From Amylostereum areolatum (Eukaryota > Basidiomycota > Agaricomycetes > Russulales > Stereaceae), in contig SAXG01000027.1 of the NCBI GenBank assembly GCA_012932865.1, positions 310,001 to 374,000 on the forward strand: a stretch of DNA of 64,000 nucleotides, written 5' to 3'. The translations under genes and the position numbers were made by a program. The notes below the pieces were generated by a model. That model was not told the DNA's origin. It searched no databases and worked only from the letters and a program-made list of their open reading frames with translations. Of the stretch, positions 36,987 to 47,643 are shown in pieces (position 1 is the first letter of the stretch; each line of letters begins with the position of its first letter).

Positions 36987-38918
36987 TTACTTGAGGCGCC
37001 TGCACTTGGGGCGATGGATGGGCCAGTGGCTATGATAATGATGAGAAAAGGAGTGGTCAGCAGATGGAGACGAGTTCCACAGGATACTCACGCTAGCTGG
37101 CACGCCTTGTTGCAATATTGAGCACCCCCGCACCCGCGGCAGGTGCTCAAAGGTTTGTCAGCGGGAGAGTTGTGATGCTCGCACTGCGGGTGGAAACAAA
37201 CACGACGGGAGATGAGGTATTCGGACGAAAAGTCCAAAAGGACGGTGGTGCCGAGTTCGATCCAGGCTTCGCGCAAGAACGTGTAGATGTCGACGACGGC
37301 CTGGGAAGCGGCGTCTTGGAGAATGGTGGCCTTTGCTTCATCAAGAGCACAAAGACCGATGTACCACACGCGTTTGATCGAGCTACGCAGACATGCATAG
37401 TCTGCATCGACGCCTTCAAGCCGGATTCGGCGTGCGAGGGCGACGCACGTGCGGACGAGCATAGTGCACTCATCTGAAGATGAAGATATACGTAAGAAGT
37501 TAGAATGTGTGGACCGGCCTCGGATAACGGAGCGCTTACCAGCGTCGGGGACGATGGTCTTTGAGACGAGGTGGACGCCTTGTGCGGCGAACCAGATTAA
37601 GTCGAGGCAAGGTGCATCAAGCTTAAGACCTTGTACGCATTCTTGGATTGAGGTTTGCCGACGGAGCGCGTCGCTGAAAATTGCCTGGCTGATGTGGGTG
37701 TAAGCAGAGCTCGCATTGCAGTTGCATCACCTACGTGAGCGTGAGAAGAGCCATCTTCCACACATCCCAGTGGGTTTCCTCCGTACCGATGCGAGATTGA
37801 CGCTCGAGGGCTAGCAGGATGGTGGTAGAAATGGAGCGAGGGTCATGTCGCAGGATCCAACGGCAATACGAGTCGGCGACAGTGACCAGACACAGGAGGT
37901 CGTACAGGGCATGGTCTCTGATTTCATCGCATTTGAGGTCGTCGTCGATCCGCTGGATGAAGGCGTGTATACCGATGTCCCCAACAATGATGTCCAGGAC
38001 CGCGGCGCGGATGTCCTCCCTTGAGGTGTGGCTGTAAGCCAATATATTGACTGCATCCACGGCGGCGATCCGTGTCTCCGCAGAATCGAACGCACACAAG
38101 CCCCACAACTTGAGCGATAGCGAGAGAGCGCAGCTGTGACTCCAGCTCAATGACGCGGAGGGAAGGGTAGGGTGGACGCTGCTGGCAAGGTTAGTGGAGA
38201 ACTTGGAGGGAGCTGCTGGAACAGGACGTACCTGTCCTTCTTCAAGAATGCAAGGCATCGTAACATGGTCACAATGGCACGACGAGGCTCCACGCGAGGA
38301 GAGGCTAGCCCCACATCGTGGAACCTATCCCAAAGCATTTTGCACACGTTCGGTGCGCGCGAAAGGAGGGACATGGCGAGCCAGGTGTAGGTGTGATTTC
38401 CTGGATTGCTTCGGATAAATAGGGTGCCTTCACTCCAGATGCGAGAGAGTGCGCGAGCAAGAAGAACAGGCCAGATCTAGAAACTTTAAGCCTATGTTTT
38501 CGGATGAAGCACGGACACGCACATCCTGGTACGTTGTAAAGGCCTGACCAAGGAAAAGATTGTAGATGGCTTCGCATAGGTCCAGAGCAGACGACCAGAA
38601 TGCATCCGCTTGGTCGTGGGTGACGGAGCGGGCGGAGAAGAGATGGCTGAATGCGTGAACGAGACAACCAAGCTCATGCCCTTCCGCGTCCATGACCTCA
38701 AGACGACCTTCCTTGAGGGTGGCCAACGTCTTGAAGCGTGATATGGCGGCGGGAAAGTCTGCTACCATGGCTTTATACTCTTCCATCCATTGAATCTGGG
38801 TGGCGTCGCCGTTCGCAGTGTCGTCGTTAACATCGCCGTCTTCCTTGGGTTGGAGGACGGAGTCCACATTGGACGCTTCTATAGAGACAAGCGCTGATAG
38901 GAAGGGAGCGTCAGCCAT
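36987..38918 (-). CDS. MYND zinc-finger protein
   Basis: Starts MADAPFLSALVSIEASN at 38918. Helical exons follow: EEYKAMVADFPAAISRFKTL, HAFSHLFSARSVTHDQADAF, NVCKMLWDRFHDVGLASPRV, LKLWGLCAFDSAETRIAAVD, IHAFIQRIDDDLKCDEIRDH and RLEGVDADYACLRSSIKRVW. The C terminus is a MYND finger, CFHPQCEHHNSPADKPLSTC, then GCGGAQYCNKACQLA. An intron (about 37042-37094) separates it from HWPIHRPKCRRLK, stop 36987-36989. All eight zinc ligands (C-C-C-C-C-C-H-C pattern) are visible. MYND fingers bind proline-rich peptides. Fungi have many such proteins with helical-repeat N-terminal parts and no catalytic SET domain, as here. The specific function is unknown. It is divergently paired with the coiled-coil gene at 39251. 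Confidence 0.83.
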
Positions 38919-39250
38919 GTCCGCAGGATTGAATGGAGAAGGTCGACACGGAGGGACGGAATCGCAGACGTCTTGACTTTGATCTCTAAGTGAGATGCCG
39001 AAATGGTCTTGTGACCTCGAGAAGGTCGAAAGTGCCCCTTGCGTGACTTCAAGAAGATACAATGCACCCCTTGCGTGACCTGGGAAGCATCCAGGTCTGG
39101 GCTGGAAGGCCGCCTGGCGCAGCCAGGGATAAGGTTGCTGCACGTGCTTCGGAGGATGTCGCTTCTGAGTCTCAAGATTTGAGGAGAGATTTCTGTGAAA
39201 GGTTAAGTTGAGCGTCCGCTGCCCCCCATACCGTTGCATCCCCCCCAACA
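38919..39250. promoter_or_regulatory. shared divergent promoter region
   Basis: A 332-nt gap separates the start of the MYND protein (minus) and the coiled-coil protein (plus). It must hold both promoters and contains two copies of CCCCTTGCGTGAC about 32 nt apart (near 39034 and 39066), a candidate factor site. Confidence 0.4.
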
Positions 39251-39987
39251 ATGGATTCATCTCACCTGAACAACGCTTCCATGCTTCCATCGCCCCAAGC
39301 AGCCCCCAGCGCGTCTCCCGACCCCTCTACCCTACCCATTTCCCCGGAGTCCTTGGCTCGCACAGGCATCCTGTTCGCAGAGAATGTGAAGCTCAAGAAG
39401 ATCGGACACGACTTGGAGAGCGAGCTGCGAATCGCGCGCGAGGAGAGCCACCGCATTGCCTTGGACCTTGCTCTCGCTCACAAGCTGTACGACACAGCCG
39501 AGAAGTTCAGCACCCAAGTCGACGATGACCGTGTCTGGGCGGCGCAAGCCTCTGTGGAGGCCCTTGAGGAGCGCGACGAGGCTCTAGATGAGGCGGAAAA
39601 GGCGCGCGAGCAAGTTGAAGCGTTGAAGGACAAGCTTGCTAACCTCGACCACAAGCACACTCTGGACGCGCGCGCCGCTGAGAGGCGCATCACCACGCTC
39701 GAGATCGAGGAGGCCTGCCTCTCCGAGCGCTGGGAGGCAGCCCAGGAGGAGCGGGCCGCGATGGCTGCTGCTTGGAGGGACGAGACCGCTGGCTTGCGCG
39801 CCGAAGTTATGGCCTTGAGGCTGCAGTTACATGCTGTCGCAATGGAGCTTGCATCTGCAGCGATCCGGAGGTCAGTTCTTTGTCAACACATGTGGATCAT
39901 CGACTGACGTGTACTTACACACTCAGCGTTCGTTCAGTGTCGCGAGTGCCATCTGGTGCCGGGGAAAGCCAGGAAGCGAGTGACTGA
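39251..39987 (+). CDS. coiled-coil protein, unknown function
   Basis: Exon 1 encodes MDSSHLNNASMLPSPQAAPS, a proline/serine leader of about 40 residues. A continuous coiled coil follows: ESLARTGILFAENVKLKKIG, ESELRIAREESHRIALDLAL, EALEERDEALDEAEKAREQV and EALKDKLANLDHKHTLDARA, ending near ELASAAIRR. An intron (about 39870-39926, GTCAGT...CTCAG) joins to SVRSVSRVPSGAGESQEASD, stop 39985-39987; about 225 residues. Heptad-like alternation and high Glu/Ala/Lys content suggest a dimeric scaffold. No named family is recognised. Confidence 0.75.
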
Positions 39988-40078
39988 TCCTCTATTGATC
40001 ATGGGTTGGTTCGGGTGCATCGGAGCGCGTGTGGGCGGTGTTTCTGTGCAGTGAACCCCTGAGAGGACAGGGGTGGTT

Positions 40079-40489
40079 AGGTATTTGTACGAGTACGGTT
40101 GGTTAGTTGGTGATTATATGCCTTGTTGGCCTTCTGCGCGGCGTCAGACCTAGCAAATAGAAAGGGAAAATGCACCTCACACTGAACATGGCTGAGTGAT
40201 TGTATAAGGAAGGTCGCATGTTTACGCACCAATTTATCACCGCACTGACAATCGCTGAAAGGCGTCTGAAGGGATTCCATAGCGCAGTTAGTAGACAAGG
40301 GGGGCTTAAAGAAAACGGCGCCCGTCGCGGGCTTCTCGACGCACGGTTGGAGAGGAGGTCGAAAACCATTTATTGATTTGCAAGTAGAACACTGAGGGCG
40401 ATGTAGACAGCAAGAGGGTAAGACATGGTCAGAAAGAGATCTATCAACGCGAAGATGGGCAGGGTAACGTCTCCTGGTGCGTGGTATAT
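40079..40489. other. intergenic, weak open frames only
   Basis: This is 3' flank of both converging genes. Minus-strand frames are open but have no motifs or splice support. Confidence 0.4.
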
Positions 40490-41514
40490 TCAAGTGGACC
40501 CAGACGGCCCAGGAAGCGATGAGAACGATGTATGAGGGGATGAGAGTGGTGTAAGAGAGGACAAAGATAACGTGGAAGGGGAAGATGGAGGTGTGGAGGG
40601 AGACGCGGTCACGAATGCCTCATAAAAGGTGGAAAGATCAAATGAAACAGGGGTGGGGGATGCGACTGGAATGGCGGCGGGGGGGTGCGCGGGCGGGAGG
40701 AGTTCTCCTCGGTACTGGTCGGATGGCATAGGGGGAAGAAAAAAGGGGTCCCGAGGGGGCAAAGTTGGCAAAGGGAGTTGGGTCGGAGGGAGGCGTAGCG
40801 TGGATGTCTGACCCTGATAGTCCTCCACCTTCGAGAACGCAGTGCTGAATGATATGTGGTCTGCCCATTGCTTCTTGGCCATCTCGGTAAGCTCGAGCGC
40901 CGCATCTGAGTGCCGCTGCACTCGGAGATGGTTGGTGAGCACCGCCTTTTGTCGGATGATGTGAAGCCGCTGGCGCACATCCTACGGCAGAGCTCCATGA
41001 TCAATAGATGCAAAGAGAGTGAGGAGACATACCGTGCGGGTGACATTTTCAGAGGGTTCTAGCCCTTCCAGGGAGTATAACTTGACCAGATCCTTGACGC
41101 GGGGAGGGTGGGATAGGATGCCCACGGCTGGCTAGACGGTGGGAAGGCGGTGAGACGACGATACCAAACTCAAGCACATTCATGCTTACCCTTGTCATCA
41201 TCCAGATCGGGAGTGGAGAGACGGAGGGTGAAGGGGGAGGAGCATGATATGGGGAGGTAGCACGGCATGTGGAGATCATGGTTGTCGTCGACGAGAGAAA
41301 GTGTAAGGTGAGCGAGGGGGAAGGGAAGAACAGCCGTACCAAACTGCCCTGATTCGAAAGCATCTTTCGCACGAGATCGGAGTTGAAGGCGCCGAAGTGT
41401 TAGTCCCGCTTTAGTCCCACTCGGCCTCTTCAACTCTATTCCCGTTGCGCAGCGACTATCAACTTCGCGATGATCATGCAACCGCCAGATTGGACATAGA
41501 TTGGACGTATGCAC
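40490..41514 (-). CDS. hypothetical multi-exon protein
   Basis: A protein-like chain over at least three exons: LTLRRLQLRSRAKDAFESGQ and FPLAHLTLSLVDDNHDLHMP, then FTLRLSTPDLDDDK; next AVGILSHPPRVKDLVKLYSL and EGLEPSENVTRT; next DVRQRLHIIRQKAVLTNHLR and LELTEMAKKQWADHISFSTA. A proline/serine-rich tail ends at 40490. The introns (about 41106-41190 and 40982-41031) have good GT...AG ends. The true start is not settled; 41514 is the first ATG of the upstream frame. No family is recognised. The helical middle could mediate protein contacts. Confidence 0.5.
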
Positions 41515-41790
41515 CCATAAACCTGGCGAGAAAGTCGAAACAGTGGCGCGAGCCCGACCCTTAGGCGGGCAAAGTGGTTCACGTACGGCGACTCTAAGTT
41601 AAGCTTGTTCACTGTCTTCTTTCGTGCAGGTCCCCGTTTTCGCGCGAGAATCGGCGTAGGAAACTGGCCTGGATCGGCAGCTCAGCGTTCAGCTAGTGCG
41701 TGCGGCGGCCGCTCTCGCCAAAACACTTGGACGCCCATATAATATAACAAAACGCACCTGGTGAGGGAGAAAATTCCCGCGGGCTCATTG

Positions 41791-43943
41791 ATGTCTAACT
41801 ACGTCCCCCCGACTGCCTACCCTCTGTTCGACGAGCATGGTGAGTAGTCTTTGATCCTCTGAAAATGCTAACCTGACAAGGACCGGCAATAGCGGCTTTC
41901 TGGGTCGCGACAAAGTGCGTGGACTCTCTAGATGGTAGGTGCCTTCAGGTTCGCCTCAGATACTTTGGACTGACTGACCTACCCTTCAGAGATGCTTTTA
42001 CCAAAGCAACGTGATCCGAGTAAGTCTTTTGTGTTTGCGCGCTCGCCCTCTTTCAATCTCACTAGCAAACCTTCATACAGGAGCCGTGAAGCCACGTGTG
42101 TATATTATTCCCCTCCTGGTCATGTACACGCCAGCTCACACACGCTCCAGGATGGTGGGCACCAATCGCCTTTAAGATGAGGCCGGGTTGTAGGTGCATT
42201 CATTTTTGTTAAACCCTGCAGGAATTCACAGTCGCTTTTTCTGTAGTTATACCCTGGTCTGAATGGCGAGGGTGGATCGCGTATTGGGCTCATGTCCTCC
42301 GTCAAAAGAGGTCGCTGCTCGCGGCGGACGCGATCGCTACAGCAGGGTTGGCGTCGGCGGCGCTGGACTGCATGTTGCATGCTCTCGAAGCGCGCACGCA
42401 GGCGCTGCTGGACCTGGAAATTGACCATCAACTTGGTATCATCTGTGAGTCTGCGCCTTCTCCTTTTCATTTTGTATGGCTGAGCAACACACTTTTCGTC
42501 TCCAGCGCCCGAGACCCCTCTTGTGAGGTGGGTCTCAGCACAAGATCCCGGCGCGCGCCCACAGGAGGAAGCAGCTCTGGTCCGATACCTGGACAACATA
42601 GATGAGATCGAAGCAACGGTACATCTCATGTCGTTTGTTACCTTGTTTGCGATCTCATCTGTAGTCCTATCGTTCAGAGGGCTGGGAAAGATACAATTTA
42701 TCCTGCAGGTTCTATACAGTTCATTGTTCTATTCAGTCTCGTTCACTCCGGCTCACACGACCTCTGTGTAGAAACATGGCGAAACAGTGACATATTGGAG
42801 ATAGGCTATGAGCCGCTTGTTCTCCCCTACGTATTCCAGGTCATGGTGGAGGACGCAAGGCCGGCGGCCGCACCCCGTTCGGACGACGTGTGGCAGATGG
42901 GGAAGGCAGCGTTGAAGCGCGCGGGCCAGTGTCACCTTGGAGGAAGTGTCAGCATCTCATACTATGGTGCGTTCATTTCCTCCTCTCCAATTGATATGCG
43001 TGTTTGATGTTGTTGCAGAACATTTCCTTGAGGTCTACAAGAATCCACACACCACGAACTGGTGCTGGGGCTTATTCGACGCGGTAAGTTGCAGCATCAG
43101 ACTTATCGGATTCACACTCCTCACAGCTTCAACAGCTGCACGTGGCAATCAACGACCTGCATGACGATGTACACCAGGCCTTCAACGCGCTCCTGGAAGG
43201 AACACACCCAGATATAGCTCTCGATGACGTGAGTGAAGGCATCCCTGCTCTCACCATGGACGCCGAGCTGGATCGCGGCCGCAAGGTGAAGCTGTTGATG
43301 GACACAGTGTACTCTGAGGGGCACCGTCCTGGCATTGACTCTCAGGTGTGTCCCTTTCATTCATGACGCCGTCGAAGGGTGCTCAGACCAGAGCTACGCC
43401 CGCAGATAGCAGGAGTACAATATAGGAGCCGGCTCCTTGCGCGCGCGCTGGGAATCGTATACGGTCTCCCTGCCATGGCGTGGGCACGCGCCGCCTTGTG
43501 CGACGGTTCGCGGTCAGCATTCGCTGTTGTCCCGTACGCAGCTGCGATGGTTCGTTCGTTCCTTCAGCGACTCTGTGATGCCGCGCTGATCTGCATCTCC
43601 GATGCTGGACAGCTGGAAATCAGCGTCATCAGGGTGCTTTGCCGCACGGTCGAGCACCTTCCCGTGCGGCTCTTTCCGCCTTTTCCAGAAGCCTTCCCAA
43701 TGGACCTCCTGACGCACCTCCTCACTAAGCATCTCCATAGGATTAATTCCGCCTTTATAACCGACGCAGACAAGCTTGAAGCCTCGATGTGGGCGGATGA
43801 AGCAGCACAGGTGAGTTCTGCCTTAGCCGCGCATCTAGCATAGAATCTCATCTGTTGTGCAAAGTGGGGTCTTGACAATGAAGGTCTGGTTCCAGGCCTC
43901 GGCGCCTTGTAAGCGGGCGCACGTCATGGCGTCGGAGGCATAG
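41791..43943 (+). CDS. hypothetical multi-exon helical protein
   Basis: Begins MSNYVPPTAYPLFDEH at 41791 in several tiny exons. Then VIPWSEWRGWIAYWAHVLRQ and RSLLAADAIATAGLASAALD. Later exons carry LEIGYEPLVLPYVFQVMVED, ALKRAGQCHLGGSVSISYY, EHFLEVYKNPHTTNWCWGLF, LHVAINDLHDDVHQAFNALL and SVIRVLCRTVEHLPVRLFPP. A last intron (43811-43883) joins GCACAG to GTCTGGTTCCAGGCC, giving VWFQASAPCKRAHV and TAG at 43941-43943. At least nine exons are needed. The protein is mostly helical with no catalytic motif I recognise. Exon joins between 42000 and 42240 and near 42640-42770 are unsure. Confidence 0.6.
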
Positions 43944-44186
43944 AAAATGACTGATTAGAGCGCGGTGCATGTGATGTCATTATAATACCAGCCAGTGTTA
44001 TATCATATTATTTTAATGTGTATATGTTTAGCCATCTTGCAGCATGGCTCTGCTTCAATGGGACTGTGGCTTGAGTGCCTCTCTTAGGAGGTTTGACTCT
44101 CACATTTGCAGGTACAGAAGGGAGAAAAAGAGGCTGTGATATTATCAGAACTTATGAAAATCTGTAGTTGACCTGACACTCTATTT

Positions 44187-46216
44187 CTATTTCCCAGGAA
44201 AGTAGCCCTTTTCAATAAGACCCTTCGCATCGCAAGTTGTGTTCATTCCGGCCTTCTTTCCTGTCTGGATGGAGTTGACCCCAAGCTCTTCCGTTTGAAA
44301 CATGGAGGACTGGTTGAACCAGACTGATGACCGGCGCCCCATCTTGCTGCCGTCCAAAGGCTCTGCAGTCTCCTTGGTCGGAATGCTGCCATCGGATGTG
44401 GCGCAAACTGAGGAAGCGGCGTGAGCACGAAGAGGGCAGAGAACAAGGCTGGCACTCACGGTGCCAATTGAAGTGGTAAAGCAGAGAGGAGGGGTAGGCG
44501 ACGAACACTCCTGGTGGGATTTCCACGATGATGCCCGCCTCCCAGATTACCAACCATGCACGAGTTTTGTGATCAAATTCACCTACAAAGGTTGGAAGTT
44601 AGCTAGCGTCTGAATAGCCCAGTGCACGGCGCCTACCATGGATGAAGAGCAAGCACACGCCGATGGCAAGATTCTTGGCGTCAATGTGGGGGTTGCAAAC
44701 GACGTCCTGGATGTTTTTCTCCGGGCGAGGGTAGTTCAAGCAATAGTTATAGAAAAGCCCGAAGAGGGGCTTGACTCCGGGATACTGTTTCTCTAGCTTC
44801 TCTGCCCCTTCACGAAACCTTCGAGCGATGTCCGGGAAGGCCCGCTCTACGACGTCGCAGCCGATTTTGCTGGGCGGAGAAGTTAGCTCCAAGGTGTGCT
44901 CTACCGGGTGCGATTGCTCACGTTATCCGCATGGCAGGGCCGTCTTCGCGCATGAAGTGAGCGATGGGCCCTGCGTTTTTCCGGTGGAACTCAACCAGTG
45001 CAGGATCCTGCAGAGTGGCTTAGTTAAGCTGCGCCAGACAAAAGCTCAGAGGGAGGGCTGCTCACCGATTTGACGTTGCGATCGTGCCCGAATATGGAGA
45101 ACCAATGCATTCCCCTCTTGTTCGCCTGGATAATCGCCTCTTCGAAACACACGCAGTTCTCAACCAGCCAGTCGCACTCCTTGTCGAACAGCTTCATCAA
45201 GGCATCTGTGCTCAAGCCCTTGTAGCTGCGGTGAAAAAATAGCCTCCCCTTGCAGTCGCGCGCTTGAGTGGGGATCTGGTCGTTTTGCCTGCAAGGGTAG
45301 GTCAGCGGGCGCACCGGCCTGCAAAATCCGGCATTGCTCACTCTTCATAGGCGATCCTGGTGAAGGCCTCCAGCTCCTTGACAATCGCGCCGGTCTTCCA
45401 GCGCAAGTTGATGAGCTTGTCCCTCGCTTTCCCCATGAACACCCCCTGCCATCCCTCCACGGACAGCCTCGCATCCTTCTCAATGTCCAACCCGGCCTTC
45501 GCCTGCATGGTCTCTACCCCGCGCCGCGCCTCCCTTTCCTCCAATCGTTCGTTGCTGTGCTTGAGAGAGTCGGCCGCCGTCCGCCGTGGCCCTTTCCTTT
45601 CGCTGCGCTTGGCATTCCGCCGCTGTCTCCCTTGTCCCTCGCCCCCCTCAGACTGCTCGCTCTTCCTCTTCCCCGCCTCCTCCTCCCGGTCCTTTTTGGG
45701 TGCTGGTTCGACTGGGTCGGCGATGGCCGCGGTCGCTGCGCGGTGCCCTTGCTCCAGCGCTGCTCCAGAAGCCGTGCGTGCGGAGGAGTGCGTCTCTTCG
45801 CCAGGTGCGCGCCTCACGCGCTTCGTTGCCCGCTCGCTGGAGGGGTAGCTGAGTGCTTCTCGCTTCGCCCGCCCAGGCTCGACCTTGCGCTCGTACTCAA
45901 TGCTCGGAGCGCCGACGCTCTTGGGTTTCCGCACGCGGGGCGGTGCTCGGGGCTTTGCAGTGCGCGGCGCTGCCCTGGGGCGGGGGTTGGCTGGTGGAAA
46001 ACTTCGCCCCGAACGAGTTCTCCCGAGAAATAGCTGCTGCACTTCTGGGTCGACGTTTCCGTGCGCCTCCCCCTCGTCGAGGCCGGCTCTTGGCATCGGA
46101 GGAGCGCGGTCGTGCGCGAGACGTTCCCTATGGAGTCGGACTACCACTTCCGCTAAGTCCATGCTCGTAACGAACTCCCGAGCTTGCGCGTCGCCTGCGT
46201 TCTTCCCAGGAGGCAT
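44187..46216 (-). CDS. 2-oxoglutarate/Fe(II)-dioxygenase-like protein with basic N-terminal region
   Basis: From MPPGKNAGDAQAREF (46216) runs a long basic, low-complexity part (QLFLGRTRSGRSFPP, many Arg/Lys/Glu/Ala). Conserved exons follow: LSVEGWQGVFMGKARDKLIN, QNDQIPTQARDCKGRLFFHR, HWFSIFGHDRNVKS, DPALVEFHRKNAGPIAHFMR, KIGCDVVERAFPDIARRFRE, KPLFGLFYNYCLNYPRP, then VVCNPHIDAKNLAIGVCLLF. After an intron come EFDHKTRAWLVIWEAGIIVE and IPPGVFVAYPSSLLYHFNWH, then a tail to 44187. The H-x-D (PHID) and the distal His (YHFN) after a PPGVF turn are the iron-site layout of 2OG dioxygenases. Fungal TET/JBP-like oxygenases share this layout and are often near transposons, but identity with them is not shown. 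All introns join in phase. The 5' end may extend to an ATG near 47001. Confidence 0.65.
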
Positions 46217-46713
46217 GCTGAGGTGCCAGCGGATCAGCGGAATTCGTAGACAAAGGGCTGGCGAAGGCGTACAACTTTCCCAGAGCGCATTGCGCGGCGT
46301 CGCGGAGGCCGACCAGATCGGACTCCCCCTCATCTTCGTAGTCAGACGGTAGGGGCGTCAGGGGCTCGTCGTCGTCGCCCTGGTGCCCGCAGGTTGCCGT
46401 TGAGCCTGTCGTTGCAGCGCGAGCTGCAGCGAGGGGTTCGTCGTGGACTGCCGGTGGAGAAACTCAGCGTTAGCGCCGCGGCTTGGGCTGAGCAGGGAGA
46501 CACGAAGGGAGCACGAGCGCCCGCTGCTTTGGGCGCCTCCCGCCCCGCCGTACGGCTGCCTGAAAGGCAGCGCAGTCACGGACAGGGTTGCGCCTGAAAG
46601 GCGCAAGGAGGCAACAAGCTGCAACGCGTTGTGCGCGCCGCGCGTTGGCCTCATTGCACGTGACACCGTTAGCCGTGCACGTTGTCAGTCGCGTCCCCAA
46701 CGCGTGGGGATTT

Positions 46714-46736
46714 TAAAGAAAGAAAGAAAGAAAGAA
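46714..46736 (+). repeat. (AAAG)n microsatellite
   Basis: A short run of AAAG/GAAA units in the 5' flank (or first intron) of the dioxygenase-like gene. Confidence 0.7.
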
Positions 46737-46780
46737 GGGAGGCGACTGCCGTCCCAGAACAGCCCCTCCTCGTCGCTTTT

Positions 46781-46938
46781 GCGGGGGGCGCGGGGACTCA
46801 CGCGGCACACGTGCTTGGGCGGCGGAGCGGGGCTGGTTTAGGACGGAAGATGCTTGGGGCGGCGAGCCCGGTCGCGGTCGTCGCGGGGGGCGCGGGGACT
46901 CACGCGGCACGCATGCGGCGACCGCGACCGGGCTCGCC
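46781..46938. repeat. GC-rich direct repeats and perfect 20-bp inverted repeat
   Basis: A 28-nt sequence occurs twice, at 46781-46808 and 46883-46910. In addition 46861-46880 (GGCGAGCCCGGTCGCGGTCG) is the exact reverse complement of 46919-46938, enclosing the second direct copy. It could form a hairpin of 20 bp with a 38-nt loop. It lies between the dioxygenase-like gene and the transposase gene. Confidence 0.85.
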
Positions 46939-46949
46939 CCGTGATGGGA

Positions 46950-47643
46950 CAAGGGTGGAAAAGTAAAAGTGAGAAAGAAGTAGCTCACCTTCCATCGTGG
47001 CAATTCTCCTGTGCTAACTTGACGAGCTTGAGAGGGGAGCGTTGGGAAAGGGGTGGGAAAGAGGGTGCGGGGTTGGGAAAGGGTTGAGGGGGTGGGTTGA
47101 GAGAGGGTAAATAAACGCGTCGGGAAAAGGCCCGGAAGAGATTGGGCGGAATGGCTTGAGAATTGAAAAGGGAAAGAATTGCGGGTCGGTCCTTGCCGAT
47201 TGTGTATCGTTGTTGACGCGTCTCTGCGCGGTCACGTGTGTTTGTTTACCGGAATGATGTCATCTCGAGGCCTCGGAGTCGCAGCAAACCGCCGGCCGTA
47301 ACGCGCAACTTCCTCGGCCGTTTTAGAATTTAGAGTTCTCTTGGGTTGTTCTAGACTTCCCTTCAAGCTTCTTGCCCTTCGACATCTCATGCGCCGCTCT
47401 GTCCTCACCACCCTCCACAACGCTCTACCTAATCGCGGAGGCGAGATGGCCCTCGGCTTCACGATGCGGAATCGCGGATGGACCGCCCTGGTTGACGCCA
47501 ATGTGCATGGCTTCAGAGTGTACGTAAGCATTCGTTCGAGGCGGAGAAGGACGCTCCTTCCGATTCTCCAAACTTAGTGCCAGGAGACACCCACAAGCCG
47601 TCCACGTGAATCTGCACGTGTACCCGCTCAATATCGGAACCAT
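46950..47643. other. spacer between dioxygenase-like gene and transposon
   Basis: Contains G-rich repeats of GGGAAAG type (47040-47090) and an open plus-strand frame at 47341-47577 without motifs. A donor-like ATGGAAG/GTGAGC on the minus strand near 46994-47001 may be a first exon of the dioxygenase-like gene. Confidence 0.35.

Noticed and set aside
45360..46352. Long plus-strand frames opposite the dioxygenase-like gene
   Set aside because: They are shadows of the GC-rich basic region read on the other strand; only the minus strand shows conserved exons.
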